NCBI GenBank assembly: GCA_004375895.1
Contig: SOJW01000056.1
Coordinates: 1-64,000 of the forward strand
Origin: Candidatus Stahliibacteriota bacterium
GTDB taxonomy: Bacteria; Hydrothermota; Tepidihabitantia; B3-TA06
Reading direction: 5' to 3'
DNA length: 64,000 nucleotides
The notes under the pieces were generated by a model that was not told where the DNA came from, did no database searches, and saw only the letters and a program-made list of their open reading frames with translations. Of the stretch, positions 24,110 through 32,505 are shown piece by piece. Positions within the stretch are counted from its first letter, which is position 1, and each line of letters begins with the position of its first letter. The position numbers and the translations under genes are program-made.

Positions 24110-25329
24110 TTTGACCTCACCATCAGATTAAACTCCTCAAGCAGTCTTGCGATGGCGCGTTTAAGGCTGCGCGCACGCAAAAAGAACGTCAGTTTGAGTT
24201 GGGAGGTGGCAAACGCCTCTATGTGAACGTTTTCTGCGCGCAGTACCTCGAATGCGCGTCTTGTGATATGCGCATCCTGTCCTGCACCAGGACCCACAAG
24301 CGAGACCTCGCTTATCTGCTTCATAACAGAGAGTCTTGCCGCACCGGTCTCCTTACGGAATGCGTTTAATATCTTCTCGGTTAGCGTAGCATCTTCCTTT
24401 GATACGATGAAGGCTAGGTCGAAGGCTTCTGCTTGGGGATGACCATGTGAGTAGGATAGGATATGCACCCCAACATCAGCCAGACGAGCGACCGCCTGAG
24501 TCATCACCGTTGGATTCTTGGGCACGTCCTTAACCGTGAACCGCACCAGTCCTTTCTGCTGCGTGACGGCGCGCACAAAGCGGTCCTCGAGCTCCTTGAA
24601 ATCCCCCACCTTGGTTCCTCGCTTTTCAGGGGCAAGGCTTGAGCGTACCTCCAGTGGAACCTTGTAGCGCATGGCTAGTGCCGCAGCACGTGGATGCAGC
24701 ACCCGGGCGCCGTAATCGGAAAGTTCAACAAGTTCCTCATAGCTTATCCTTTCTAGACACGTGGCTTTTGGAAACAGGTGCGGATCTGCCGTGCACAACC
24801 CCTTGACTGTCTTGTATAACTCACAAGAATCTGCGCCCAGAAACTTGGTAAGGGCCACTGCCGTGGTATCCGATCCGCCGCGGCCAAGTGTGGTTACCTC
24901 TTTACCTTCCGCACTTACCCCCTGGAATCCGGCCACTATGGGTATCTCGCCTGCGTCAATGGTTTCTCTTAAGCGATGGCCCTTTACAAACAGTATGCGG
25001 GCTTCGTTGTGGCTCTCGTCGGTGTGTATGCCTACCTGTGAACCGGTAAAGGAGCGGGCCTTGACCCCTCGTTCGGCAAGTGCCATGGCCAAAAGGCTCA
25101 TGGTGATGCGCTCTCCAGCGGTAAGAAGCATGTCAAGCTCCCTGCCTTTGGGTTTGGTAGTTACAGATCGTGCTAAGGCGTTAAGCTCATCGGTCTTAGT
25201 GCCCATCGCCGAGACCACAACCACCAGCTTGTCTTCTCTTGCCCTGTCAGCTAGATAAGAGGCCACCCTTTTTAATTGCCGCACGGTGGCGAGTGAACGA
25301 CCTCCAAACTTGGTTACTATCAGAGCCAT
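24106..25329 (-). CDS. lysC: Aspartate kinase
   Basis: First step of the aspartate family. A 407-residue protein with the KFGGRS opening (IVTKFGGRSLATV), GRGGSDTTAVAL and YGARVLHPRAAALA. It has two C-terminal ACT domains (FTVKDVPKNPTVMTQAVARL, then VSLVGPGAGQDAHITRRAFE), so feedback control by an amino acid is likely. It overlaps the aminotransferase by 10 bases. Confidence 0.95.
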   Translation of the reverse strand: MALIVTKFGGRSLATVRQLKRVASYLADRAREDKLVVVVSAMGTKTDELNALARSVTTKPKGRELDMLLTAGERITMSLLAMALAERGVKARSFTGSQVGIHTDESHNEARILFVKGHRLRETIDAGEIPIVAGFQGVSAEGKEVTTLGRGGSDTTAVALTKFLGADSCELYKTVKGLCTADPHLFPKATCLERISYEELVELSDYGARVLHPRAAALAMRYKVPLEVRSSLAPEKRGTKVGDFKELEDRFVRAVTQQKGLVRFTVKDVPKNPTVMTQAVARLADVGVHILSYSHGHPQAEAFDLAFIVSKEDATLTEKILNAFRKETGAARLSVMKQISEVSLVGPGAGQDAHITRRAFEVLRAENVHIEAFATSQLKLTFFLRARSLKRAIARLLEEFNLMVRSK

Positions 25330-26465
25330 TTCCCTAACCGATCCACAGCTTCTTGGATTTGAGCGCGGTCGAGTGTCAGCGAGAAGCGAACGTAGCCCTC
25401 GCCCGCCTCGCCAAAACCTATACCCGGTGTTACAAGGACGCCGGTTTCAGCAAGCATCTTGCGAGCGAACTCCAGGGAGGAACTGTCTTTATGTGGAACC
25501 TGTGCCCATACGTAGAATGTGGCCTTTGTGGATGGGATCACCCAGCCCAGCTGGTTGAGCCCTGCAAACAAGGCACCTCTGCGCGATTTATAAAGTGCCC
25601 GTATCTCTTTACCCACTTCGCCTACCAGCTCAAGGGCGGTCTGGGCCGCTCGCTGGATCGCTACGAAGACCCCTGAGTCGGTGTTCCGTTTGATCTTTAA
25701 GAGGGCGGCGATCATCCGTGCATTTCCGACAGCAAACCCGATACGCCAGCCGGTCATATTGAAGGTCTTGGAGAAGGAACCGAACTCCACTGCGCACTCT
25801 TTGGCTCCTGGCACGGCAAGTATACTGGGCGGCTCCTCGTCGAAGTAGATCTCGGAGTAGGTGTTGTCGTTGGCAAGCCACATGTTGTGAGCGCGCGCAA
25901 ACTGCACCGCCTCGGCAAGATGGATGGGTGAAGCTACGGCTGCGGTGGGGTTTGAGGGATAGTTAAGGATTAGCAGTTTGGTCTTGTGGGTAGCCTTAAG
26001 GCGTGGAATATCCATAATGAAGTGATTTGCTTCAAGCAGAGGGGCAGGGATAGGTGTCCCTCCTGCAAGGAGGGTCTGGTTGCGGTAGACCGGGTATGAG
26101 GGATCGGGATAGATCACCTCATCGCCCGGATCAACAAGTGCCCAGATAAGGTGGCCTATACCCTCCTTTGAGCCGATGAGCACACAGACCTCGGTCTGGG
26201 GGTCTAGGTCCACCCCAAAGCGAGCCTTGTACCAGTAGGCGATGTCTCGGCGAAGGCTCAGCGTTCCCTCATAGCTGGGGTAACGGTGGGTAGACGGATC
26301 GCTTGCCGCGTGAGAGAGAGCGTTAACGATCTCAGGGTGGGTCGGCTGATCAGGGTCTCCTACACCGAAGTCAATGACCCCCTCTCCGTAGGTGGCTTTA
26401 GCCGCATCAAGCTCTGCAAAGAGGTAGGGGGGAAGCAGGTCTAAACGCCTGGCGTGTTCCCTCAC
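25320..26465 (-). CDS. dapL: LL-diaminopimelate aminotransferase or close relative
   Basis: A PLP-dependent class I aminotransferase, 381 residues. It has VIDFGVGDPDQPTHPEI, the PLP contacts IGSKEGIGHL and NYPSNPTAAVA, DNTYSEIYFDE, and the PLP-Lys in SFSKTFNMTGWRIGFAVGN. The position between dapB and lysC, and the absence of dapD and dapE here, favour the one-step DapL route from tetrahydrodipicolinate to LL-DAP. A different amino-acid aminotransferase cannot be excluded from motifs alone. Confidence 0.85.
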   Translation of the reverse strand: MREHARRLDLLPPYLFAELDAAKATYGEGVIDFGVGDPDQPTHPEIVNALSHAASDPSTHRYPSYEGTLSLRRDIAYWYKARFGVDLDPQTEVCVLIGSKEGIGHLIWALVDPGDEVIYPDPSYPVYRNQTLLAGGTPIPAPLLEANHFIMDIPRLKATHKTKLLILNYPSNPTAAVASPIHLAEAVQFARAHNMWLANDNTYSEIYFDEEPPSILAVPGAKECAVEFGSFSKTFNMTGWRIGFAVGNARMIAALLKIKRNTDSGVFVAIQRAAQTALELVGEVGKEIRALYKSRRGALFAGLNQLGWVIPSTKATFYVWAQVPHKDSSSLEFARKMLAETGVLVTPGIGFGEAGEGYVRFSLTLDRAQIQEAVDRLGKWL

Positions 26466-27229
26466 TTATCCTCCAGGAGGTCGGCGAATTGATAGAATCT
26501 TTTCGGTTTATGTGCGATAAATCTTATTGCTTTCAGTGTTCCTTTGGCGAAAGCAAGACGACTTGAGGCACGGTGGACGAGCTCAAGCCTCTCGCCTTCG
26601 GTCGCAAAGTAAAGGGTGTGCTCGCCCGCCACGTCGCCTCCGCGCAGGGCAAGGACGGCCAGTTCGTCCGGGGCACGCTCTCCAGTGTGACCCTCACGTC
26701 CGTAGATGACTTTCTTGATCCTCCGGTTCGCTTTGATAATCCCTGCAAGCTTCTTTGCGGTTCCTGAAGGCGCGTCCTTTTTGTGGCGGTGGTGCATCTC
26801 AACTATCTCAACGTCGTAGTCGGGCAGCGCTCTCGTCACTTCCGCTGCAAGCTTGAACATAAGATTCACGCCTACAGACATGTTCGGCGCCCATAGGATA
26901 GCTCTCTCTGCAGCGGATTCCTTGAGTCGGTTGAAATCTTCCTCTGAGAGCCCGGTTGTACCCGAAACAAGCGGCAGTCTGGAGGGTCTCATGGTCTCGA
27001 TGATCTGGAATAGACCCTCAGGCGATGTAAACTCCACAACAACGTCAGCCTTTTCCAGAAGACTCGCCAACTCCGCCGTGATGTCCACCCCATAGCGGGA
27101 CTTACCGATCTCTGGATGATCGGCTCGCTCCGCGATTCCCACAAGCTCCATATCCTCGGCCTCACTCACCAACCTTGCTACCTCCCCGGCCATGCGGCCG
27201 CAGCCGCCTGCAACTATTACCCGGATCAT
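26462..27229 (-). CDS. dapB: 4-hydroxy-tetrahydrodipicolinate reductase
   Basis: A 255-residue NAD(P)H-dependent reductase of lysine/DAP synthesis. It has a dinucleotide loop VAGGCGRMAGEVA, SGTTGLSEEDF, APNMSVGVNL, and the catalytic/substrate motif EMHHRHKKDAPSGTAKKLA. It overlaps dapA and dapL by 4 bases each. Confidence 0.95.
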   Translation of the reverse strand: MIRVIVAGGCGRMAGEVARLVSEAEDMELVGIAERADHPEIGKSRYGVDITAELASLLEKADVVVEFTSPEGLFQIIETMRPSRLPLVSGTTGLSEEDFNRLKESAAERAILWAPNMSVGVNLMFKLAAEVTRALPDYDVEIVEMHHRHKKDAPSGTAKKLAGIIKANRRIKKVIYGREGHTGERAPDELAVLALRGGDVAGEHTLYFATEGERLELVHRASSRLAFAKGTLKAIRFIAHKPKRFYQFADLLEDK

Positions 27230-28113
27230 ACCGCCAGACCGTATGCAAGCATCGCTTCGCGAAGCTTTGCCAGGTTCTCTTCGGATACCGGCGCCAAAGG
27301 CAGCCGCACCTCGCCGGAGTTTATGCCCATAAGACCGGTTGCCGCCTTGAGGGGTCCGGGATTGGTCTCCGCAAAGAGTGCCTTCACGAGCGGAAAGAGC
27401 TTCTGATGTATGGTCAGCGCAGCCTCGAAATCGCCCTGTTCGAAGAAGCGCACCATGTTCGCGGTATCGTAGGGAGCGACGTTGGATACCACCGATACCA
27501 CACCCTTGCCGCCCACAGCCAGGATGGGCAGGGTCAAGCTGTCGTCTCCTGAAAGCACGGCCAGTTTCTCCCCGCAGCGCCTGACGATATCGGTGGACTG
27601 ATCCAAGTTGCCCGATGCCTCCTTCACCGCCACTATCTTATCGTACTTGTCAGCAATCCGCTGCACGGTTGCGGGCAGGATGTTGCCGCCAGTGCGTGAA
27701 GGCACGTTGTAGATAACTATGGGCAGGTCGGTCTGTTCACAGATCTCGGCATAATGTCTGTACAATCCCTCCTGGGTGGGTTTGTTGTAGTATGGAGTGA
27801 CCACAAGTGCCGCGTCAGCTCCCAACTCCTTAACCTGGTTTACCCTCTTGATAGTCTTTGTTGTGGAGTTGGTGCCTGCGCCTGCCAGGACCGGGACCTT
27901 GCGGTCAGCATCCTTGGCTAACTTGACGGCGGTTGATACCACCGTGTTCTGTTCATCTTGGCTAAGCGCGGGAGTTTCGCCGGTTGTGCCGCAGGCCAGA
28001 AGCCCGTCAATACCTTGCTCTACCTGCCAGCGGACGTGTTTCTCCAGCGCCTCAATATCCAGCCCGCCGTTTCGAAACGGCGTTACGAGAGCGGTTATTG
28101 CGCCTCGGAACAT
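27226..28113 (-). CDS. dapA: 4-hydroxy-tetrahydrodipicolinate synthase
   Basis: Condenses pyruvate with aspartate semialdehyde. A 295-residue class I aldolase-fold enzyme with ACGTTGETPAL, VTPYYNKPTQEGLYRHY, YNVPSRTG (Tyr of the catalytic triad) and the Schiff-base Lys in IVAVKEASG. First gene of the run dapA-dapB-dapL-lysC and onward. The ATG at 28113 is preceded by AAGGAGG. Confidence 0.95.
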   Translation of the reverse strand: MFRGAITALVTPFRNGGLDIEALEKHVRWQVEQGIDGLLACGTTGETPALSQDEQNTVVSTAVKLAKDADRKVPVLAGAGTNSTTKTIKRVNQVKELGADAALVVTPYYNKPTQEGLYRHYAEICEQTDLPIVIYNVPSRTGGNILPATVQRIADKYDKIVAVKEASGNLDQSTDIVRRCGEKLAVLSGDDSLTLPILAVGGKGVVSVVSNVAPYDTANMVRFFEQGDFEAALTIHQKLFPLVKALFAETNPGPLKAATGLMGINSGEVRLPLAPVSEENLAKLREAMLAYGLAV

Positions 28114-28132
28114 TTCGCCTCCTTGGTAGGTA

Positions 28133-28160
28133 ACTATACTCCATTTGACGGGAAAATCAA
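28133..28160 (-). promoter_or_regulatory. Promoter of the dapA operon
   Basis: TTGATT, 16 bp, TATAGT. The leader of roughly 13-19 bases contains AAGGAGG, so it is a leadered message. There is no room for a lysine riboswitch. Confidence 0.65.
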
Positions 28161-28213
28161 GATATTTTATACCCCAGAGGAAACCGTGGTTTTCCTCTGG
28201 GGACCCCGAAGAA

Positions 28214-28246
28214 TGCTCCTTTTCTCTTTACAGAGAAAAGATCGCA
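28214..28246 (+). repeat. Family A repeat, copy 3
   Basis: TGCTCC, TTTT, stem CTCT/AGAG, AAAA, GATCGCA; upstream of the dapA promoter. Confidence 0.85.
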
Positions 28247-28490
28247 GAGGGGACCTCGAGACTGTATTCCGTCATCGTGAGGGCACTGCAGGTGCCCGTG
28301 GCGATCTCATAACAGATACCTTTGATCTTTGTGGTGATTTCTTTCAGTCCGCGCTGTGATTTTGCACAGAACAGACAGGAATGTCCGTTCTACATCTAAG
28401 GCACCCAATGACAAACAAGTAAGGGCCGACTCGCGCCAGACCTGGTGCGTTAAGACCGGCCCCTACCGAGTTACGTTCAGGCTCGCGAAG
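28247..28490 (+). other. Non-coding gap with two palindromes
   Basis: No gene seen. It holds a palindrome ending in CCGTTCTAC (28369-28393, GAACAGACAGG/ATGTCCGTTC) and a diverged family B copy (28429-28467, AAGGGCCGAC ... ACCGGCCCCTAC). Confidence 0.6.
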
Positions 28491-28658
28491 CTACCCCCGG
28501 CAGTTACCCTCCTTTTCTTTCGCCTGGCACTCGTCGCAGAGTTCGCCATAGGTAGGCCTTTTATAGCTCACATTTACATCTGAACCCGTAGGATAATTAG
28601 AACAGTTGGTGCACCAGTGCCAAGTGTCGCTGTTTTTTCTTTTGACGTACCTCGGCAT
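28491..28658 (-). CDS. Small double-CxxC protein, 55 residues
   Basis: Starts at ATG 28658 after a strong AAAGGAGG and reads MPRYVKRKNSDTWHWCTNC, then NYPTGSDVNVSYKRPTYGEL, then CDECQAKEKEGNCRG. The WCTNC and CDEC pairs should bind one zinc ion. Similar short TWHW-C-xx-C proteins occur in other bacteria as conserved hypotheticals, from memory and unchecked. It has a near-perfect promoter and a leader of ~90 bases. The role is unknown. It is a likely real gene because codons, ribosome site and promoter agree. Confidence 0.75.
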   Translation of the reverse strand: MPRYVKRKNSDTWHWCTNCSNYPTGSDVNVSYKRPTYGELCDECQAKEKEGNCRG

Positions 28659-28757
28659 CGTACCCTCCTTTGGACTTATTCGTCCAGGTTGACATTTGTG
28701 AAAGGAATAGGATTGGCCTGATTCTTTTTTTGCACTCTCTATACATCTCGTTGCTTT

Positions 28758-28785
28758 ATTATATTGAACTTTTTAGAAAAGTCAA
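28758..28785 (-). promoter_or_regulatory. Promoter of the small CxxC gene
   Basis: TTGACT, 16 bp, TATAAT. The ~90-base leader has a small hairpin (GGAC/GTCC) just before the ribosome site. Confidence 0.7.
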
Positions 28786-28965
28786 GTTCTTTACGTATTA
28801 TCAGGTATGTGTTAGTTTATCCTTGAAGGTTTACTTAGGTGCGCAGACGGCGAAGCAGGCGGGGCCAGTCTATCTGCCTGATCTAAACACCCCCATACTC
28901 AAAGAAGGCCTTGGCGAGCCGGTTTAACAGTAGTATCAATAAAAGGGCAAGACTCGACACCACAC
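28786..28965 (+). other. Gap between divergent promoters
   Basis: AT-rich at its left end and otherwise featureless. No gene or repeat could be supported. Confidence 0.5.
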
Positions 28966-28993
28966 TTGACATCCTGATCAAGGCTCATATACT
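28966..28993 (+). promoter_or_regulatory. Promoter of the pilM-like operon
   Basis: TTGACA, 16 bp, TATACT, then TTGCCC and the ATG at 29000; leaderless arrangement. Confidence 0.75.
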
Positions 28994-28999
28994 TTGCCC

Positions 29000-29848
29000 A
29001 TGACCTACGGGATTGATATTTCTGAGGAGGAGATCCGTTGGGTTCGCCTGCCTAAAGGAGAGAACCCGGCTGCTTGCGGTCGTATCCAGCTTGAGGATAA
29101 TGACCGCTCGCCAAGGCGGATCAGGCAGGTGCTTAAGGAGTTCTTCTCCCGCGAAAGGGTGTCCCGCTTTGTGTTTCCCTTGTGCGGTCAGGGGGTGCGT
29201 GCCAGGGTTTTTGCCTCCGACAAGGTGGACATCTCCGAGCTAGAGGATAACGTGGCCTGGGAGGCAAAGTTCATGCTTACCTATGACACACGCCGCGACG
29301 TCTTAAGCTTCGATCCTTTACGCAGCGTAGGCAGCCAGACCTGGATTGTTGCAGTGGCGGCTCCGCTTGAGGTGATCCAGCGCAAAAGCGGGCTCTTCCC
29401 CAAAAAACCTACCCATATCGAGACCGCGTTGACCGCGCTTGCGAACGCGGTGCTTCACTCCAAGTGGGGAGAGAAGGATATTATTATTCTGCATCTTGAC
29501 CGTAGCAGAGGTTTCCTTGTTGTTGTAAGTCACGGCAATCCGATCCTTATGCAGGAGATCCCTCGGGTCAATCTGAAAGAGGCAAGGCTTAGCGAGGAGG
29601 CTTTGAGCCTCTGGCATGATGAGCTTAAGGTCAGGCGCAACTTCCTTCCCCAGGACAAACGCAGGCTGGATCACTTCCTCTTGTCCGGTGAGGCGGCACT
29701 TGTGTCTGAGAACGCCCGAGCCCTTGGTGAGTGCATTGATCTGACGGGCGAGGTGTTTGATCCTTTCGAAGGGGTGGAGATTGAAGGCGAGAAGGATAAG
29801 GCACCGCTTTTTACCATGGCCTATGCATGCGCTTTGAGGGGCGAGTGA
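29000..29848 (+). CDS. pilM: PilM-like actin-fold protein
   Basis: A 282-residue cytoplasmic protein whose opening MTYGIDISEEEIRWVRL is the first nucleotide-binding strand pair of the PilM/FtsA-like fold. Two similar genes follow in the order M-N-O of type IV pilus (or type II secretion) platforms. It is shorter than typical PilM (~350). I chose ATG 29000 over TTG 28994 because the -10 box ends at 28993 and TTG would be upstream of transcription. Confidence 0.7.
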   Translation: MTYGIDISEEEIRWVRLPKGENPAACGRIQLEDNDRSPRRIRQVLKEFFSRERVSRFVFPLCGQGVRARVFASDKVDISELEDNVAWEAKFMLTYDTRRDVLSFDPLRSVGSQTWIVAVAAPLEVIQRKSGLFPKKPTHIETALTALANAVLHSKWGEKDIIILHLDRSRGFLVVVSHGNPILMQEIPRVNLKEARLSEEALSLWHDELKVRRNFLPQDKRRLDHFLLSGEAALVSENARALGECIDLTGEVFDPFEGVEIEGEKDKAPLFTMAYACALRGE

Positions 29849-30369
29849 TGATACGCATCGATCTTGCCGTGCCGAGACGTCGTGAAAGGCTGACCACCTG
29901 GCATTATCTCGTCATCTGGGTGTGTGTCTTTCTTTTCGTGGTGGTTGGTGCAGGTATAGGTCTTGTGTTTCAAGGACGGCGTTTGGAGAGCATCGAGCAG
30001 GAAAACGCCAGCCTTAGGGCAACGAGCGATTCGCTTAAGACCCAGAAGACGGCTGTTGCCCACTACGAGAGCATCGAAGCCCAATACCGCGAGCTTCTCG
30101 GCAAGATAGAGGATGCGAGTCGGTATAACGAAAGGTATCTGGAGGTAATGCGGCTCCTGGATGCCAAGCTCGGCCCGCGTATGAAGCTCGTTTCGTTCCA
30201 GATCGAGGCCGACAGCGCAACAGCGATGGTCCTGGCACCCTCAAATCTGGAAGTTCGGCGCTATGTGGACGCGCTCTTGGGGAGCGCGATGTTTGAGCTT
30301 ATCACGAGCGAGCCGCAGGGATCGCGTGAAGGGTTGATACAACACAGACTCCTCCTGAGGGTGAGATGA
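29848..30369 (+). CDS. PilN-like membrane protein
   Basis: A 173-residue bitopic protein. MIRIDLAVPRRRERL is a short cytoplasmic tail with the IDLxP-type motif that docks on PilM. A single helix (about 21-43) and a periplasmic coiled coil follow, then a small alpha/beta domain. The start codon shares one base with the PilM stop (TGATG). It fits the PilN role by position and topology more than by sequence. Confidence 0.68.
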   Translation: MIRIDLAVPRRRERLTTWHYLVIWVCVFLFVVVGAGIGLVFQGRRLESIEQENASLRATSDSLKTQKTAVAHYESIEAQYRELLGKIEDASRYNERYLEVMRLLDAKLGPRMKLVSFQIEADSATAMVLAPSNLEVRRYVDALLGSAMFELITSEPQGSREGLIQHRLLLRVR

Positions 30370-30854
30370 AGGTTGCCATAAGCGTTATCTTCGGGATACT
30401 GACGGCTCTTGTCTTAGTGATCGGAGGCTATCTGGGGTTTGTAACCATCAGGGAATCGAAGGGCCTTTTGAGGGAAGTGGACTCGCTTCAAACAAGAGTA
30501 AACTCGCTTAAGTCCGAGGTAGCAGGCCGGGCCGAGCGTTTGCAAGAAGAGGCTACAATAGCGGCTGAACTTGACAGCCTTCGGAGCGCGCTTCAGGCAT
30601 CCGAAGAGGGCATTGAGGAGCGATTCACCAATCGGGGCCGGCCTACCTCGAAGGCCGTGATATCCGATTCCCAGAAGGTGGAAGGTATCTATCCTTTCAA
30701 ACTTAAGGTTGATGGCGCCGCCTCGGCTGTTGATTCCTTCCTTATCGAACTCCAGAAACAAGTGCCGCTTGTGCGTTTCGAGAAGCTTGAAGGGGTCAGA
30801 AAGGGCAGGAACCTGAGGCTTGAAGCGACCGGGTCGGTGCGCTTCCCGCGATAG
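30366..30854 (+). CDS. PilO-like membrane protein
   Basis: A 162-residue protein: an N-terminal transmembrane helix (about 4-26), a coiled coil with LREVDSLQTRVNSLKSEVAG, then a ferredoxin-like domain. It overlaps the PilN-like gene by 4 bases. PilP and the secretin PilQ are not adjacent, so the rest of the machine must be elsewhere. Confidence 0.66.
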   Translation: MKVAISVIFGILTALVLVIGGYLGFVTIRESKGLLREVDSLQTRVNSLKSEVAGRAERLQEEATIAAELDSLRSALQASEEGIEERFTNRGRPTSKAVISDSQKVEGIYPFKLKVDGAASAVDSFLIELQKQVPLVRFEKLEGVRKGRNLRLEATGSVRFPR

Positions 30855-30867
30855 CCCGTAACACACC
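30853..30867 (-). repeat. Family E repeat, copy 2
   Basis: GCCCGTAACACACC, the reverse of GGTGTGTTACGGG, in the 19-base gap between the pilO-like gene and mazG. Confidence 0.65.
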
Positions 30868-30873
30868 AATCCC

Positions 30874-31650
30874 ATGAATAGCTCTGATGATAAAGACTTG
30901 GGGAGGCTGCGCGAGATAGTAGAACGGTTGCGCAGCCAGTGTCCCTGGGATCGTAAGCAGACGCTTTCTTCCATAAAACATCTTTATATCGAGGAGGCCT
31001 ACGAGCTTTCCGAGGCGTTGGAGTCTGGCGACGGTGCAAGGATCGAGGAGGAGCTGGGTGATCTTTTATACATCGTTTTGATGGGTATCCAGATAGCCAA
31101 GGACGCGGGTCTGACGGATTACGAGAAGGTCGAAGAGATAGCGTCAGCCAAGCTTATACGCCGCCACCCACACGTGTTCGGGGGAACAAAGGTATCAGGG
31201 GAAGGCGATGTGCTTGCCAACTGGGAGCGCATCAAGGAAGCGGAGAAGAGGGGAGAGGCGGGATTCTTCGAAGGCATCCCCAAGTCCTTGCCCGCTCTCA
31301 TTCGCGCCCAGATGATGCAAGAGCGTGCAGCGCGGGTGGGTTTCGACTGGCGAAGCGCTAAGGGTCCTTTGGCCAAGGTCAGGGAAGAAACCCAGGAGTT
31401 AACCGAACACATCGGGAAGGCTCATGATGATCTTGAGCACGAGCTTGGAGATCTGTTGTTTTCGGTGGTGAACCTTGCCCGACACATAGGGGTGCGAGCA
31501 GAGGAGGCGCTGACTTGCTCAAACCGCAAGTTCGAACGTCGGTTTGAGGGAGTCAGGCGTCTGGCTCAGGAACGCGGGCTTGATCTGGCCAAGATGGATA
31601 TCGAGGAGCTGGATAAGCTCTGGGACGAGGTAAAGGAAGCAGAAGAATAG
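30874..31650 (+). CDS. mazG: Nucleoside triphosphate pyrophosphohydrolase MazG
   Basis: A 258-residue tandem-domain MazG that hydrolyses NTPs/dNTPs to monophosphates. Domain 1 has CPWDRKQTLSSIKHLYIEEA and EEELGDLLYIVL (EExxE...ExxD). Domain 2 has GFDWRSAKGPLAKVREETQE and ELGDLLFSVVNLARH. It matches the housekeeping MazG of E. coli in layout. No ribosome site is visible; it may be translated after read-through from the pilO-like gene. Confidence 0.92.
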   Translation: MNSSDDKDLGRLREIVERLRSQCPWDRKQTLSSIKHLYIEEAYELSEALESGDGARIEEELGDLLYIVLMGIQIAKDAGLTDYEKVEEIASAKLIRRHPHVFGGTKVSGEGDVLANWERIKEAEKRGEAGFFEGIPKSLPALIRAQMMQERAARVGFDWRSAKGPLAKVREETQELTEHIGKAHDDLEHELGDLLFSVVNLARHIGVRAEEALTCSNRKFERRFEGVRRLAQERGLDLAKMDIEELDKLWDEVKEAEE

Positions 31651-31683
31651 ACAAACCACAGATTTCGCAGATTAACACAGATT

Positions 31684-31708
31684 GTAGGGGCAAGGCACGC
31701 CTTGCCCT
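31684..31708 (+). repeat. Family B palindrome, copy 4
   Basis: GTAGGGGCAAGGC/ACGCCTTGCCCTC. It is flanked by an ACAGATT/CGCAGATT-rich repeat that recurs near 35690, including GATTGAAACTCGTTTCACTC. Confidence 0.7.
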
Positions 31709-31829
31709 CTTTTTTATCCGCAGATTGAAACTCGTTTCACTCGGTTCCCTTCGGTAGAACTCCTTACAGTCGTTCTCCTTCGGTACGCAGATGACGCAGA
31801 TCAATGCAGATCAGGTTAAAACGGGAGCA

Positions 31830-31856
31830 GTAGGGGCGACGCATGCGTCGCCCCTG
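31830..31856 (+). repeat. Family B palindrome, copy 5
   Basis: GTAGGGGCGACGCATGCGTC then GCCCCTGC: a nearly perfect palindrome with a stem different from copy 4. Confidence 0.75.
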
Positions 31857-31877
31857 CAGATGGTATATAATAAATAA

Positions 31878-31895
31878 ACGGGCTAGAGAGCCCGT
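31878..31895 (+). terminator. Hairpin downstream of mazG, possible terminator
   Basis: ACGGGCT-AGAG-AGCCCGT stem; a T6 run follows only after 11 bases (TCTACACGTG), so terminator strength is doubtful. Confidence 0.4.
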
Positions 31896-31910
31896 TCTAC
31901 ACGTGTTTTT

Positions 31911-31944
31911 TGCGATCTTTTTAGCCGGAGGCTAAAAAGGAGCA
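31911..31944 (-). repeat. Family A repeat, copy 4, overlapping a gene end
   Basis: TGCGATC, TTTTT, stem AGCC/GGCT, AAAAA, GGAGCA. On the minus strand it supplies the last codons (CSFLASG) and the stop of the methyltransferase-like gene. Confidence 0.85.
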
Positions 31945-32505
31945 CACTGGGATGAAGCAGAGTCTCAAAAACGCAAACAGATATAGGAGACCTACCACGA
32001 TCCACGTCTGATACTCACGAAGTGCCCAGGAAAGCTTGAACCTGCGAAACAAGGGACCTTCGAATCGCCTGGGGAAGAAGGGGGAAACCCTTTGGCGGTA
32101 TTCGTCATACTCCTTGCCGTGCTTCAGAGAAAGATGCTTCTCCTCGGCTCTGGCGATCAGGATGTAGAGTATTAAGAATCCTATTGCCGTCAGGCTCGTA
32201 AGAATCCAATGAGGTCTGAGCAGGAGGAGCCCTGCTAGGACCAGAAAGGCATTACCTATATACAAAGGGTGTCTTGCAAGGGCGTAAGGGCCGCGGGTGG
32301 CTAAATGATCCGCTGAAATAGAAGGTTTGCGCGAGGTCGGACCTATGAAACCCGCGGCCCAGAACCTTATCAGAAGTCCTGGTATAAAAAGAACTGCGCT
32401 CCATACACTTATCCAGGGATGGGAAAAGGCGAGCAGCAAAAGCACCCACAGCGCTGCAAGGACGCTGCGGGTACGGAAGAGGATTTGGTCTAAAGGAACC
32501 TTCAA
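31921..32505 (-). CDS. Isoprenylcysteine-methyltransferase-like membrane protein (ICMT/PEMT superfamily)
   Basis: A 194-residue integral membrane protein with 4-5 helices and the SAM-binding signature LARHPLYIGNAFLVLAGLLL, followed by EEKHLSLKHGKEYDEYRQRV. Bacterial members methylate lipids or small molecules; the substrate is unknown. It starts at TTG 32505 with a weak AAGAAGG site. The final residues come from a family A repeat, which may have shifted the stop. Confidence 0.8.
   Translation of the reverse strand: MKVPLDQILFRTRSVLAALWVLLLLAFSHPWISVWSAVLFIPGLLIRFWAAGFIGPTSRKPSISADHLATRGPYALARHPLYIGNAFLVLAGLLLLRPHWILTSLTAIGFLILYILIARAEEKHLSLKHGKEYDEYRQRVSPFFPRRFEGPLFRRFKLSWALREYQTWIVVGLLYLFAFLRLCFIPVCSFLASG

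Noticed and set aside
28114-28140. A lysine riboswitch before dapA.
   Set aside because: The promoter leaves a leader of under 20 bases, far too short.
28670-28927. An 85-codon plus-strand open frame before the pilM-like gene.
   Set aside because: It has no ribosome site, reads through the small-gene promoter region, and its composition is not protein-like.
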